Shown in pieces: positions 25,740-34,871 of a DNA stretch of 64,000 nt. A program made the position numbers and the translations under genes. This DNA is from Enhydrobacter sp. (GTDB lineage: Bacteria; Pseudomonadota; Alphaproteobacteria; Reyranellales; Reyranellaceae): NCBI GenBank assembly GCA_025808875.1, contig CP075528.1, positions 62,001 to 126,000 on the forward strand, given 5' to 3'. Each line of letters begins with the position of its first letter. Positions within the stretch are counted from its first letter, which is position 1. The notes beneath the pieces were generated by a model. It was not told where the DNA came from. It did no database searches and saw nothing but the letters and a program-made list of their open reading frames with translations.

Positions 25740-26675
25740 ATGCGTGTGGGATTCATTGGCCTTGGCATGATGGGCTCGGGCATCTCGGCCAACCTGAAGA
25801 AGGCCGGCCACGAGATGGTGGTACACGACGCGCGCCGGCAGGCGGCCGAGAAGATCTGCGCGGCGGGCGCCGAATGGGCCGACACGCCACGCCAGGTGGC
25901 CGCGGCGACGGAGATCGTCTTCACATCGCTGCCCGGGCCGCCGCAGTTCGAAGCCGTTGTGAAAGGGCAGGATGGCGTGCTCGCCGGCATGCAACGTGGT
26001 CAACCGCTGTTCGACCTCTCGACGAACTCGCCCAACCTGGTGCGTGCGTTGGCGCCGCAGTTCGCCGAGCGCAGCGCGTTCCTGCTCGACAGTCCGGTGA
26101 GCGGTGGGCCGGCGGGTGCCGCCTCGGGCAAGATGGCGATCTGGGTCGGCGGCGACGAAGCGGTGTTCAAGCGCTACCGCCCCGTGCTCGACGGCGCCGG
26201 CGACCAGGTCGCCTATATCGGTCCGATCGGCGCTGCGTCGGTCGCCAAGCTGGTGCATAATCTCAGCGGCTACATGATTCAGACGGCGCTTGCCGAAGCC
26301 TTCACCATGGGCGTGAAGGCCGGGGTCGATCCGTTGACCTTGTGGAAGGCCGTGCGCAACGGCGTCACCGGCCGTCGCCGCACCTTCGACGGGCTCGCCG
26401 AGCACTTCCTGCCCGACATCTACGATCCGGCGCGCTTTGCGCTCAAGCTCGCGCACAAGGACGTGTCGCTCGCCACCCAGGTCGGGCGCGAGCTGGGCGT
26501 ACCGATGCGGCTGGCCAACCTCACGCTCGAGGAGATGACCGAGGCGCTGGCCCGCGGCTGGGAAACCCGCGATTCACGCTCGTCCATGATCCTGCAGAAG
26601 GAGCGGGCAGGGGTGACGATCAAGGAGGATCCCGCCGACATCACCGCCGTCCTGCGCGAGGGCGGTAACGCCTGA
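25740..26675 (+). CDS. NAD(P)-dependent beta-hydroxyacid dehydrogenase (3-hydroxyisobutyrate dehydrogenase-like)
   Basis: A 311-residue enzyme. It has the N-terminal dinucleotide motif V-G-F-I-G-L-G-M-M-G-S, the substrate loop D-S-P-V-S-G-G-P-A-G-A near residue 118, and the catalytic lysine in A-S-V-A-K-L-V-H-N near residue 169. Members oxidise 3-hydroxyisobutyrate, tartronate semialdehyde or related acids. It has a good ribosome site (GGAGG) 11 bp after ybeY but is not part of the usual ybeY-corC-lnt block, so it looks like an insertion. Substrate unknown. Confidence 0.9.
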   Translation: MRVGFIGLGMMGSGISANLKKAGHEMVVHDARRQAAEKICAAGAEWADTPRQVAAATEIVFTSLPGPPQFEAVVKGQDGVLAGMQRGQPLFDLSTNSPNLVRALAPQFAERSAFLLDSPVSGGPAGAASGKMAIWVGGDEAVFKRYRPVLDGAGDQVAYIGPIGAASVAKLVHNLSGYMIQTALAEAFTMGVKAGVDPLTLWKAVRNGVTGRRRTFDGLAEHFLPDIYDPARFALKLAHKDVSLATQVGRELGVPMRLANLTLEEMTEALARGWETRDSRSSMILQKERAGVTIKEDPADITAVLREGGNA

Positions 26676-26681
26676 CGGCGC

Positions 26682-27536
26682 TCAGAGCATCTCCAGCGCC
26701 TGCTTGCGCCGGGGCGGCGGAAAGGCCCGGTCGAGCTCGGCCAGGGTTTCGGCCGACAGCTCGACCCGCAGCGCCTCGAAGTTTTCTGTCACGCGCGCGC
26801 GGGTCGCCGATTTGGGGATGGTCACGACCCCCGGCTGGGCGAACAGCCAGGCAAGCGCCAGCTGGGCCGGCGTGCAGCCGACGTCGGCGGCAATTTTCCT
26901 CAGCGCCGGCTTGCCCAGCAGGGCGCCCTGGTCGAGCGGCGAATAGGCCATCAGCGGGATCGATCGGTCGCGCATCCAGGGCAGCAGGTCGAACTCGGGG
27001 CCGCGCCGGCTCAGGCAATAGAGCACTTGGTTAGACCCGTTCAGCCCCCTGTCGAGGCGGGCGGCATCCTCCATGTCGCCGACGTCGAAGTTGCTGACGC
27101 CGAAATCGCCGATCTTTCCAGCCTCGCGCAACCGGTGGAACGCCTCGAAGGCTTCCTCGAGCCGGGCCCCGCCGCGCCAATGCAGGAGGTAGAGGTCGAT
27201 TCGCTCGACGCGCATGCGCCGGAGGCTGCGTTCGCAGGCCGCGACCGTACCGCCGCGGGTGGCGTTGTGCGGATAGACCTTGCTGACAATGAAGGGTCGT
27301 ACCGCGCGGCCGGCGATCGCCTCGCCGACGATCTCCTCGGCGCCGCCCTCGCCATACATCTCGGCCGTGTCGATCATCGCGTAGCCGAGATCCAGGCCAT
27401 GGCGGATGGCGTCGAGTTCCTGCGCCCGCTTGCGGCTGATCTCACCCATGCGCCAGGTCCCCAAACCGAGGAGGGGCATGACTGCCCCTGAGGGCAATTT
27501 ATGGGAACACATCGGGAACATGGGCGATTGCATCAC
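26682..27536 (-). CDS. Aldo/keto reductase
   Basis: A 284-residue NADPH-dependent oxidoreductase with the tetrad region A-M-I-D-T-A-E-M-Y-G (Asp and Tyr), F-I-V-S-K-V-Y-P (Lys) and Y-L-L-H-W-R-G (His). The late I-P-K-S-A-T-x-x-R motif for NADPH binding is also present. It is on the opposite strand from its neighbours, interrupting the core block. The start may be one of the first four methionines; the 5' end lies only 26 bp from the corC start on the other strand. Confidence 0.9.
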   Translation of the reverse strand: MMQSPMFPMCSHKLPSGAVMPLLGLGTWRMGEISRKRAQELDAIRHGLDLGYAMIDTAEMYGEGGAEEIVGEAIAGRAVRPFIVSKVYPHNATRGGTVAACERSLRRMRVERIDLYLLHWRGGARLEEAFEAFHRLREAGKIGDFGVSNFDVGDMEDAARLDRGLNGSNQVLYCLSRRGPEFDLLPWMRDRSIPLMAYSPLDQGALLGKPALRKIAADVGCTPAQLALAWLFAQPGVVTIPKSATRARVTENFEALRVELSAETLAELDRAFPPPRRKQALEML

Positions 27537-27562
27537 GGGGCCGTTAGCCTATCCTAGCAGTC

Positions 27563-28513
27563 ATGCTGGATTCCACATCGCGAGGTACGCAGCCGGGCTC
27601 CGAAGGCCCGGCGACCCAGGGTGAACCGCACCAACCAGCCCGGCCGGACGCCGGCGACGTTCCCTCAACGGGCGGCCTGTTGCGTGCCCTGTTGCGGCGG
27701 TTGCGGCGGCGGGACAAGAACGAGGCGGTACGCGAAGCGATCGAAGAGCTGATCGAGGGGACGCCCGAGAGCGACACGCCGATCAGCGACGACCAGCGCA
27801 TCCTGCTCGCCAATATCCTGAAGCTGCGCGACAAGACGGTGCGCGATGTCATGGTGCCGAGGGTGGACATCGTCGGCATCGCCGCCAACACCTCCCTCGA
27901 CGACGTCGTGCGGCTCATCCAGACCGAGGCCCATTCGCGCTATCCCGTCTACCGCGAATCGCTCGACGACGTGATCGGCATGATCCACATCAAGGACGTG
28001 CTGGCCTACTGGGGCACGTCGAAGAAGTTCAACCTGCGCGACATATTACGCCGCGTCGTGTTCGTGGCGCCGACCCTGCCGGTGCTCGACATGCTGCTCG
28101 ACATGCGTCGTCAGCGCACGCACATGGCGCTGGTGGTCGACGAGTTCGGCGGCACCGACGGCCTGCTTACCATCGAGGATCTGGTCGAGGAGATCGTGGG
28201 CGAGATCGAGGACGAGCACGATGTCGCCCAGCCTCCAACCCTGGCGCGCCGGCCCGACGGCACGATCGATGTCAACGGCCGCACACCCGTCGAACTGCTG
28301 GAGCAGGAAATCGGCCGTGTGCTGTCGGAAGACGAGCGGCGTGAGGTCGATACGGTGGGCGGCCTGATCTTCTCGCTGCTGGGCCGTATCCCCGAGCGCG
28401 GCGAGGTCGTGAGCCATCCGTCGGGCGTGGAGTTCGAGGTGCTCGACGTCGACCCGCGCCGTATTCGCCGCCTGCGCGTAAGACCCGCGACGGTCTCGCC
28501 GGTCGCGACCTGA
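27563..28513 (+). CDS. corC: Hemolysin-family protein with CBS pair and CorC domain (CorC/YbeX type)
   Basis: A 316-residue cytosolic protein lacking membrane segments. The CBS pair begins with [11 protein letters not shown] and includes S-R-Y-P-V-Y and [13 protein letters not shown]. The C-terminal CorC_HlyC domain (about residues 215-300) follows. It is linked to magnesium/cobalt efflux and, by genome context, to Lnt and YbeY. It lies 15 bp before lnt, in standard order. Confidence 0.93.
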   Translation: MLDSTSRGTQPGSEGPATQGEPHQPARPDAGDVPSTGGLLRALLRRLRRRDKNEAVREAIEELIEGTPESDTPISDDQRILLANILKLRDKTVRDVMVPRVDIVGIAANTSLDDVVRLIQTEAHSRYPVYRESLDDVIGMIHIKDVLAYWGTSKKFNLRDILRRVVFVAPTLPVLDMLLDMRRQRTHMALVVDEFGGTDGLLTIEDLVEEIVGEIEDEHDVAQPPTLARRPDGTIDVNGRTPVELLEQEIGRVLSEDERREVDTVGGLIFSLLGRIPERGEVVSHPSGVEFEVLDVDPRRIRRLRVRPATVSPVAT

Positions 28514-28528
28514 TCGTCGGTCGGGCCG

Positions 28529-30022
28529 ATGAAGCTCCAAGGAGGATGGGCCTTGGGTGCGGGCGCCCTTGCCGGCGCACTCGCGGCCCTGGCGATGCCG
28601 CCCCTCTTCTGGCTGCCGTTGGCTGTGCTGGGCATCGTCGGCTTCGTCTGGCTCTGGGACTCCGCGCCGACTTGGCAGGCGGCACTGATGCGCGGCTGGG
28701 CCTGGGGGCTCGGCCACTTCGTCGTCGGCTCCTACTGGATCGTCGAGGCCTTCTTCGTGCCGCCGGCGGATTTTGCCGCGCTCGGGCCGCCCATGGTGCT
28801 CGGCCTTGCCGTCATCCTCGGCTTCTTTCCTGCGATTGCGGCCGCCGGCGCGCGCGCCTTGATCGTGCGTTGGCCGGGTCTCGCGGGACGCTACCGGCGC
28901 TTGTTGCTGCTGGCGATCTGCTGGGCGGTGGCCGAATGGCTGCGCGGGCATGTCTTCACGGGCTATCCGTGGAACCCACTGGCCCATGTATGGGCGTTCG
29001 CCACACCTTTGCTACAGGGTGCGTCGCTGTTCGGCGTGTACGGTCTCGGCGCCTTCACCTTCCTGCTGCTGGCGGCGCCTGCGGCTGGATGGCGGGCCTC
29101 GGTCGGAGCGCTGGCCTTCGCCAGTCTGGCCGGTTTCGCCGGCCAGATGGCGATGATCGATGCCAACGTTGCAGCCGATGGCCCGCTGCTGCGCATCGTC
29201 CAACCCAACATCCAGCAAGCGGAAAAATGGCGGCCGGAATCCCGAAACAGGCAGCTCACTCTGCTGGTCGAACTCAGTCGTGGCCCCGGTTTCGAAGGGG
29301 TTGCCGCCGTCATCTGGCCGGAGACCGCCGTGCCGTTTGGCGTCTCGCCCCGATCCTCCGTCCTGCCCATGCTGGCGACCGCCGCGCCGCCGGGAGGCTA
29401 TCTGCTGACCGGCGTGCCGCGCACGGCGGGGCCGCCGTCGGAGGCGGTATGGAATTCGCTGATCGCGGTCGACACCGCAGGCCGCATTGTCGCGTACTAC
29501 GACAAGGTCCATCTCGTTCCATTCGGGGAGTACATCCCCTTCCACAAGGAACTGCCGCCGATCAGCGGCATGATCGGTCGCGGCTCGTTCGAGGCCGGCG
29601 AGGATTTCGCGCTGGTCGTCCTGCCGGGGCTGCCGCCCTTTTCGCCGCTGATCTGCTACGAGGCGATCTTTCCCGCAGCCGTCACCAAGGCCGGCACACG
29701 ACCGGACTGGCTGCTGAACGTGACCAACGACGCCTGGTTCGGCGTGTCGAGTGGTCCCTACCAGCATCTGGCCAGTGCACGCCTGCGGGCGATCGAAGAA
29801 GGGTTGCCGATGGTGCGCGCGGCCAATACCGGCGTGTCAGCGATGATCGACGGCTATGGCCGGGTGTTGGCCTCGCTTGCCATGGAGGTCGAGGGTGTCA
29901 TCGACCACCGCCTCCCCGCCGCGCGGGCCGCCACGCCCTACAGCCGCTGGGGCGACGGCATGCTGCTGGCGGTCCTTGTGGTTTTTGCATTGGCGATGGT
30001 CGCCGGAAGGCCACGCGCCTGA
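28529..30022 (+). CDS. lnt: Apolipoprotein N-acyltransferase Lnt
   Basis: A 497-residue inner-membrane enzyme that N-acylates the diacylglyceryl cysteine of lipoproteins. Several N-terminal membrane segments (residues 5-200) precede a nitrilase-like periplasmic domain with the catalytic triad landmarks: W-P-E-T-A-V-P (Glu), [12 protein letters not shown] (Lys) and P-L-I-C-Y-E-A (Cys). The [12 protein letters not shown] segment is also typical. A C-terminal membrane helix closes the protein. Confidence 0.96.
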   Translation: MKLQGGWALGAGALAGALAALAMPPLFWLPLAVLGIVGFVWLWDSAPTWQAALMRGWAWGLGHFVVGSYWIVEAFFVPPADFAALGPPMVLGLAVILGFFPAIAAAGARALIVRWPGLAGRYRRLLLLAICWAVAEWLRGHVFTGYPWNPLAHVWAFATPLLQGASLFGVYGLGAFTFLLLAAPAAGWRASVGALAFASLAGFAGQMAMIDANVAADGPLLRIVQPNIQQAEKWRPESRNRQLTLLVELSRGPGFEGVAAVIWPETAVPFGVSPRSSVLPMLATAAPPGGYLLTGVPRTAGPPSEAVWNSLIAVDTAGRIVAYYDKVHLVPFGEYIPFHKELPPISGMIGRGSFEAGEDFALVVLPGLPPFSPLICYEAIFPAAVTKAGTRPDWLLNVTNDAWFGVSSGPYQHLASARLRAIEEGLPMVRAANTGVSAMIDGYGRVLASLAMEVEGVIDHRLPAARAATPYSRWGDGMLLAVLVVFALAMVAGRPRA

Positions 30023-30028
30023 TCTTTT

Positions 30029-30049
30029 TCGTTTGTGTTCTGCAAACGA
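30029..30049 (+). terminator. Possible terminator hairpin after lnt
   Basis: TCGTTTG (30029-30035) pairs with CAAACGA (30043-30049) around a 7-nt loop, seven bases after the lnt stop, with TTTC following. The T tract is short, so it may be a partial terminator or simply a stable 3' end. Confidence 0.4.
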
Positions 30050-30119
30050 TTTCAAGGGCATGAGGTTCAGCTTGCATTCACTGGAGGAGCGGCTAATGTC
30101 CTATGCAAGTCTGGCGTGT

Positions 30120-30138
30120 AGATATGCATTTTTGCAGA
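30120..30138 (+). promoter_or_regulatory. Copy 1 of a 19-bp repeated motif, upstream of the XRE regulator gene
   Basis: The sequence AGATATGCATTTTTGCAGA here is identical to 36924-36942 and differs by one base from 37389-37407. It contains TGCA-TTTT-TGCA, a symmetrical arrangement typical of operator sites. It lies about 100 bp before the XRE start, which suggests autoregulation by that protein (inference). Confidence 0.6.
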
Positions 30139-30237
30139 GCTGCGGAAGTCACGCCGACACAATCTGAAGATGTCGGACATCTGACCTGCTCAACGGCGAC
30201 GTAGTAAGAAAACCAAGACCGAAAAGGATCCCACAAC

Positions 30238-30696
30238 ATGGCAAGATCTCATCCCGTCGATGTCCACGTCGGAGCCAGGATGCGTCAGCGGCGCACGCTT
30301 CTCGGGATGAGCCAGGAAAAGCTTGGCACTGCGGTCGGCCTCACCTTTCAGCAGATTCAGAAATACGAGCGCGGTTCGAACCGCATCGGGTCGAGCCGGT
30401 TGTTCGAGTTCGCCAAGGTGCTCGACGTGCCGGTCTCCTATTTCTTCGACGAGATGCCGTCGAATGTGCTGGCTGGGCGGCCGATGTCGGGGCGCGGCCG
30501 CAAGGGTGGCTTCGGAGAGGCCGCCACGCCGTTCGAGCAGGAGAAGGATCCGCTGATCAAGCGAGAGACGCTGGAGCTCGTCCGCGCCTACTACAAGATC
30601 CGCGAAGGTCGCGTGCGCAAGCGCATCTTTGAGATGGTAAAGGCGGTCGGTGCCGCCAGCCATGCCGAGGTCCTGGGCGGCCGCAAGGGTCGATGA
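30238..30696 (+). CDS. XRE family helix-turn-helix regulator
   Basis: A 152-residue protein with an N-terminal Cro/C1-type domain (residues 9-65: R-M-R-Q-R-R-T-L-L-G-M-S-Q-E-K-L and F-Q-Q-I-Q-K-Y-E-R-G) and a helical C-terminal tail. A regulator of this type regularly stands between lnt and metK in Alphaproteobacteria, resembling the PraR/PhrR group. The 19-bp motif at 30120 lies in its leader. ATG with AAGGA upstream. A hairpin (30708-30724) lies 11 bp after the stop. Confidence 0.9.
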   Translation: MARSHPVDVHVGARMRQRRTLLGMSQEKLGTAVGLTFQQIQKYERGSNRIGSSRLFEFAKVLDVPVSYFFDEMPSNVLAGRPMSGRGRKGGFGEAATPFEQEKDPLIKRETLELVRAYYKIREGRVRKRIFEMVKAVGAASHAEVLGGRKGR

Positions 30697-30707
30697 AGGT
30701 TCCGGCC

Positions 30708-30724
30708 AGCGTCCTCAGGACGCT
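30708..30724 (+). terminator. Possible hairpin after the XRE gene
   Basis: AGCGTCC (30708-30714) and GGACGCT (30718-30724) form a 7-bp stem with a 3-nt loop. Only short T runs follow, so termination is uncertain. Confidence 0.35.
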
Positions 30725-30782
30725 TGATTTCCATCGCCTTTTGGAGTTTTTAGCCGACGCGATACCGATATCCCGGTATTGC

Positions 30783-30832
30783 CGCGGATGGATTTGGACG
30801 ACTTGCCACCGCGAAAACAAAGGCTAAGCCGG
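30783..30832 (+). promoter_or_regulatory. Candidate reduced SAM-II-like riboswitch in the metK leader
   Basis: CGCGG (30783-30787) pairs with CCGCG (30809-30813), enclosing an ATTTG (30792-30796) and a CTTGCC. AAAAC and GGCTAA (30822-30827) follow. This is the order seen in the metX SAM-II aptamer (stem, ATTTG, CTTGC, stem, AAAC, GCTAA). GCC (30805-30807) can pair with GGC (30822-30824) as the pseudoknot, in place of GCGG/CCGC at metX. The run of A after GCTA is shorter than the consensus, so I treat this as a candidate only. Confidence 0.42.
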
Positions 30833-30889
30833 ACGTTGGTGGCCCTGCCGCCCTGCCCGGAGGTCCAGTGACATCTGTGGAGGGGTGCA

Positions 30890-32176
30890 GTGGCGCTCAA
30901 AGACTACATTTTTACGTCTGAGTCGGTTTCCGAAGGTCATCCGGACAAGGTCTGCGACCAGATCTCGGATGCGATCCTGGATGCGTTCATTGCGAACGAC
31001 ATCAAGCTCGGCATCGAGGACCAGAGCCTGGTCAACACGCGGCTGGGCTGCGAGACGCTCGCCACGACGAACAAGATCGTCATCGCCGGCGAGTGCCGCG
31101 GCCAGGATCCGTTCATGCGCAAGTATCGCGGCCAGACGGTGATGAACCGCGAGCTGATCGCCAATGTGGCGCGCGACGTGGTGCGCGACATCGGCTACGA
31201 GCAGGATGGCTTCTCCTACGACGGCGCCGACATCGAGGTGCTGCTGCACGGGCAGTCGCCCGACATCGCGATGGGCGTCAACGCCAAGAAAAAGGGCGGC
31301 AATCTCGGCGAGCAGGAAGGCGCGGGCGACCAGGGCCTGATGTTCGGCTTCGCCTGCCGCGACTCGGAGGAGTATGAGAAGAACTCCTTCATGCCGGCGC
31401 CGATCTACTTCAGCCACAGGATCCTCGAAGTGCTGAGTCAGGCGCGTCGCTCGGGCGAGCTGCCCGACCTGCTGCCCGACGCCAAGAGCCAGGTGACCGT
31501 GCGCTACGCCAACGGCAAGGCGGTCGGTGCCACCAAGGTCGTCGTCTCGACCCAGCACAAGGAGGCCACGGCCAAGGGCAGGAAATACAACTCCGGCATG
31601 GTCAAGGAGATGATCGCCGGCCACGTCGTGAAGTCGCTACCGCAGGGCTGGATGCCGAAGAAGGCCGCGGACTTCTTCGTCAATCCGACCGGCAACTTCG
31701 TCGTCGGCGGTCCCGACGGCGATTGCGGCCTGACCGGCCGCAAGATCATCGTGGACACCTACGGCGGCTACGCCCCGCATGGCGGCGGCGCCTTCTCGGG
31801 CAAGGACCCGACGAAAGTCGATCGCTCGGCGGCCTATGCCGCGCGCTACCTCGCCAAGAACGTCGTGGCGGCGGGCCTCGCCGACCGTTGCCTCATCCAA
31901 GTCGCCTACGCCATCGGCGTCGCCGATCCGATGTCGCTCTATGTCAACACCGAGGGCACGGGAAAGGTCGACGAGCGCAAGCTCGAGAAGGTGCTTTCCG
32001 ACATCTTCCCACTGCGGCCGACCAACATCCGTCGCGGCCTGCAGCTCAACAAGCCGATCTACAAGCGTACGGCGGCCTACGGCCATTTCGGCCGCAAGCC
32101 TGATCGCGACGGCGGGTTCTCTTGGGAGCGCCTCGATCTGGTGCCCGAACTGAAGCGCGCCTTCGGTGCTCGCTGA
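30890..32176 (+). CDS. metK: S-adenosylmethionine synthetase
   Basis: A 428-residue enzyme making SAM from ATP and methionine. It begins with [23 protein letters not shown], and has [10 protein letters not shown] (ATP region) and [16 protein letters not shown] (P-loop-like). It is longer than the roughly 385-residue E. coli enzyme, as some alphaproteobacterial MetK are, with extra residues near [14 protein letters not shown]. The start is GTG 30890, with GGAGGGG upstream. The usual neighbour trmB is not downstream. Confidence 0.97.
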   Translation: MALKDYIFTSESVSEGHPDKVCDQISDAILDAFIANDIKLGIEDQSLVNTRLGCETLATTNKIVIAGECRGQDPFMRKYRGQTVMNRELIANVARDVVRDIGYEQDGFSYDGADIEVLLHGQSPDIAMGVNAKKKGGNLGEQEGAGDQGLMFGFACRDSEEYEKNSFMPAPIYFSHRILEVLSQARRSGELPDLLPDAKSQVTVRYANGKAVGATKVVVSTQHKEATAKGRKYNSGMVKEMIAGHVVKSLPQGWMPKKAADFFVNPTGNFVVGGPDGDCGLTGRKIIVDTYGGYAPHGGGAFSGKDPTKVDRSAAYAARYLAKNVVAAGLADRCLIQVAYAIGVADPMSLYVNTEGTGKVDERKLEKVLSDIFPLRPTNIRRGLQLNKPIYKRTAAYGHFGRKPDRDGGFSWERLDLVPELKRAFGAR

Positions 32177-32261
32177 GAGTCTTCCTCTAAACGATTGAAT
32201 CTAAGGGAAATTCTGATAGTCTGCTGCGGTCGGCAACAACGCCGTCCAAAGCAGACGACGG

Positions 32262-34403
32262 ATGGCCCCTCTCGAAGACAGCGGGCTCGGCCCGGGCCGG
32301 CCGACCCGCTTACCTCCGATCGATTCCTTGATGCGGGCGCTGCTATACATCGCCCAGCAGATCGGTCATCCCGTGAGCGAGGCCGACGTACGTCGGCTCG
32401 CCGCCACGCCAGACCGTCTCCTTGACGAAGCTGCCTTTGTCGCGGCGGTCGGCCGTCTCGGTCTGGACGCCGCCGCCGTCGATCTCGTCCGGCTCGATCG
32501 GCTTCCGACGCCGTTCGCCGTCTGGGGCACGGGCCGTCCCGCCCACGTCGTGGTCGCCCGCGCGCCGTCCGGCTGGACGGTGCTCGACGTCGTCGAAGGG
32601 CGGGTTTCCGTACTGAGTGAGGACGAGATCAAAGCGCTCGGCTCGCGCGCCCTCACGGCGCGCGAGCCGGTCGTCGAACGCGGCCCGGCGACGTGGTACG
32701 CGCCGCTATGGGCGCGTCTCAGGCCGGTAATGCTGAAGCTCGCCGGCCTGTCGTTCCTCATCAACCTGCTCGGCCTCGCGACGCCGCTGTTCATGATGCT
32801 GGTCGTAAATCGGCTGGTTGGTGACGGCGGGCTCCCGGGTTTCGGCACGCTGATGGCCGCATTGTGCGGTGGCATGCTCGCCGCCTATGCGCTCGACTTT
32901 GGCCTGCGGGTCGGCCGCGGCTGGCTGTCGGCGCGCACCGGCGCCGAGCTCGACATGGTGATGAGCGGCGAGGTGGTGCACCACCTCGTGCAGCTGCCGT
33001 ACCGCCACTTCCAGAACACACCGTCGGGCATTATCGCCGAGCGCCTGCGCCAGCTCGATGTGTTGCGCGGCTTCTTTGCCGGCCAAGTGCCGGTCCTCGC
33101 CATCGACCTCGCCTTCGTCTTCCTCTTCCTCACCGCCGCCTTCGCGCTGAGCGCGACGCTGGGTATGATCGTCGCTTTGGCATTGCCACTGCTGATCGCC
33201 GTTTCCCTCGCCGGCCATCGCGCGCAGCGCCGCCTCGCCGACGACAGTTTCCTGGCCCTGGCCGCCAAGGCCTCGACCCTCGGCGAGACCGTCAACAACG
33301 CCGTCACCATCAAGGCGCTGGGGCTCGAGACCGAGGTCGAACGCCGCTGGCGCGCGCGCGTGGACCAGTCGGCCCGGACCAGCTTCCGCGCCGGCCATCT
33401 CGCCAATGTCGCGGCGAGCGCGTCGGGTGCCATGCAGCTCATCGTCTCGCTCGCCGTGATCGTGGTCGGCGTATCGGAGATCGACGAGGGCAAGCTGGCG
33501 GTCGGCGGGTTGGTCGCCGTCAACATGCTGGCGATGCGCACGCTCACGCCGATGCGCCAGCTCGTCGGCGCCTGGCATCAGCTGCAGGCCGTGCGCGCGG
33601 CTTTCCAGCGGGTCGACGAGTTGATGGCGGAGGAGGTGGAGAGCGCGCCCGGGGCCCTCGCGCCGATGCCGCCGCTGGCCGGGCACGTACGTTTCGAACG
33701 GGTCGGCTATCGGCCGGACGGGCGTTCGCCGCCGATCGTCGACGGCATCGATCTCGAGATCGCGGCCGGTGAGGTGCTCGGCATCGTCGGCCCGTCGGGT
33801 TCCGGCAAGACGACCGTCGCCCATCTGCTTCAGGGGTTGGTGCCGCCGTCGGCGGGCCGAGTCCTGTTCGACGGCACGGACATCCGGCACATACCGCCGG
33901 CCCAGTTGCGCGCTCAGCTCGGTATCGTGCCGCAGGAGCTGCAGCTGTTCACCGGGTCGGTGCGCGACAACATCGCCATCGGCGTGACCGAGAAGGATCC
34001 CGGGCGCGTCGTCGCAGTGGCCAAGTTTGTCGGCGCGCACGGCTTCATCGAGCGCCTGCCGGAGGGTTATAATACCCAAGTGGGCGAACGCGGCGGCCGC
34101 CTGTCGACCGGGCAGCGCCAATTGATCTGCATCGCCCGCGCGCTGATCCGCAACCCGCGCATCCTCATCCTCGACGAGGCGACCAGCGCGCTCGATCCCG
34201 GTACGGAGGAACGGCTCCTGCGGCAGCTCAAGGCCAATGCCCGCGGCCGCACCGTCGTCATGATCACCCATCGACTGGCACCGTTGTCGATCGCCGATCG
34301 TATCGCCTTGGTGATGGATGGGCGCGTCGAACGCGTCGGGCCACCCGCCGAGGTGATGGCCTATGCGCGCATCCGCATGTCCGAGGCCAGCCGCCTCAAG
34401 TGA
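32262..34403 (+). CDS. Type I secretion-type ABC exporter (peptidase C39-like domain, membrane domain, ATPase)
   Basis: A 713-residue protein in three parts. Residues 20-130 form a C39-like domain without the catalytic Gln/Cys, as in HlyB-type exporters. Residues 145-420 form an ABC membrane domain with about six helices. Residues 470-705 form the ATPase: Walker A G-P-S-G-S-G-K-T-T, signature L-S-T-G-Q-R-Q (last residue not the usual Q-x-x form but in place) and Walker B I-L-I-L-D-E-A-T-S-A-L-D. It would export a protein or peptide with a membrane fusion protein, but none is adjacent, nor is a recognisable substrate. Confidence 0.9.
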   Translation: MAPLEDSGLGPGRPTRLPPIDSLMRALLYIAQQIGHPVSEADVRRLAATPDRLLDEAAFVAAVGRLGLDAAAVDLVRLDRLPTPFAVWGTGRPAHVVVARAPSGWTVLDVVEGRVSVLSEDEIKALGSRALTAREPVVERGPATWYAPLWARLRPVMLKLAGLSFLINLLGLATPLFMMLVVNRLVGDGGLPGFGTLMAALCGGMLAAYALDFGLRVGRGWLSARTGAELDMVMSGEVVHHLVQLPYRHFQNTPSGIIAERLRQLDVLRGFFAGQVPVLAIDLAFVFLFLTAAFALSATLGMIVALALPLLIAVSLAGHRAQRRLADDSFLALAAKASTLGETVNNAVTIKALGLETEVERRWRARVDQSARTSFRAGHLANVAASASGAMQLIVSLAVIVVGVSEIDEGKLAVGGLVAVNMLAMRTLTPMRQLVGAWHQLQAVRAAFQRVDELMAEEVESAPGALAPMPPLAGHVRFERVGYRPDGRSPPIVDGIDLEIAAGEVLGIVGPSGSGKTTVAHLLQGLVPPSAGRVLFDGTDIRHIPPAQLRAQLGIVPQELQLFTGSVRDNIAIGVTEKDPGRVVAVAKFVGAHGFIERLPEGYNTQVGERGGRLSTGQRQLICIARALIRNPRILILDEATSALDPGTEERLLRQLKANARGRTVVMITHRLAPLSIADRIALVMDGRVERVGPPAEVMAYARIRMSEASRLK

Positions 34404-34860
34404 CGTCGTCGAAATCGCGGTCGCTCAACCGCGCCAGCCGTTCGGACGCGAGTCGGGCGCAATCGATCAAAAGCGACTTTCGCCGTGCCGCGACGATCGG
34501 CCGGCGCGGCGGCGCTCGGACGATCTCGCCGCCATAGGCGTCGGCGACGATGAGGCCGAGCTCTTGCGGGATGAGGACTTGAGGAAACGCGACCGGCACC
34601 GCGACATAGAGCAAGTCGCACCAGCTGAGGTAGTCCGGCCATTTCGTGTCGACCTGCCAGTCGTCGACCGACGACTTGACTTCGACGATCGTCAAGTCGC
34701 CGCCACGGCTCACCGCGAAGATGTCGGCCCGTCGGCCGTCGGGCAGCGGCATTTCGAGCAGGACGGAATGGCCGGCCTGGCGCATCAGCCGACAGGCGCC
34801 GCGGCAGACGGCCAAAGTCGTTTCCGGCCGCGGCGGCCGGGCGGGGGCCAGAGGCTCCAT
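34396..34860 (-). CDS. MmcB-like DNA repair protein family
   Basis: A 154-residue protein with a PD-(D/E)xK nuclease-like core: D-G-R-R-A-D-I-F-A-V followed by L-T-I-V-E-V-K-S-S-V-D-D-W-Q, then D-K/K-W-P-D-Y and C-D-L-L-Y-V-A-V. This fits the alphaproteobacterial MmcB-like family linked to mitomycin C tolerance. The D...ExK residues needed for catalysis are visible. The ATG at 34858-34860 gives the family N-terminus. It overlaps the 3' end of the ABC exporter by 8 bp in the opposite direction. Confidence 0.8.
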   Translation of the reverse strand: MEPLAPARPPRPETTLAVCRGACRLMRQAGHSVLLEMPLPDGRRADIFAVSRGGDLTIVEVKSSVDDWQVDTKWPDYLSWCDLLYVAVPVAFPQVLIPQELGLIVADAYGGEIVRAPPRRPIVAARRKSLLIDCARLASERLARLSDRDFDDVT

Positions 34861-34871
34861 CGCGGCGGGTC

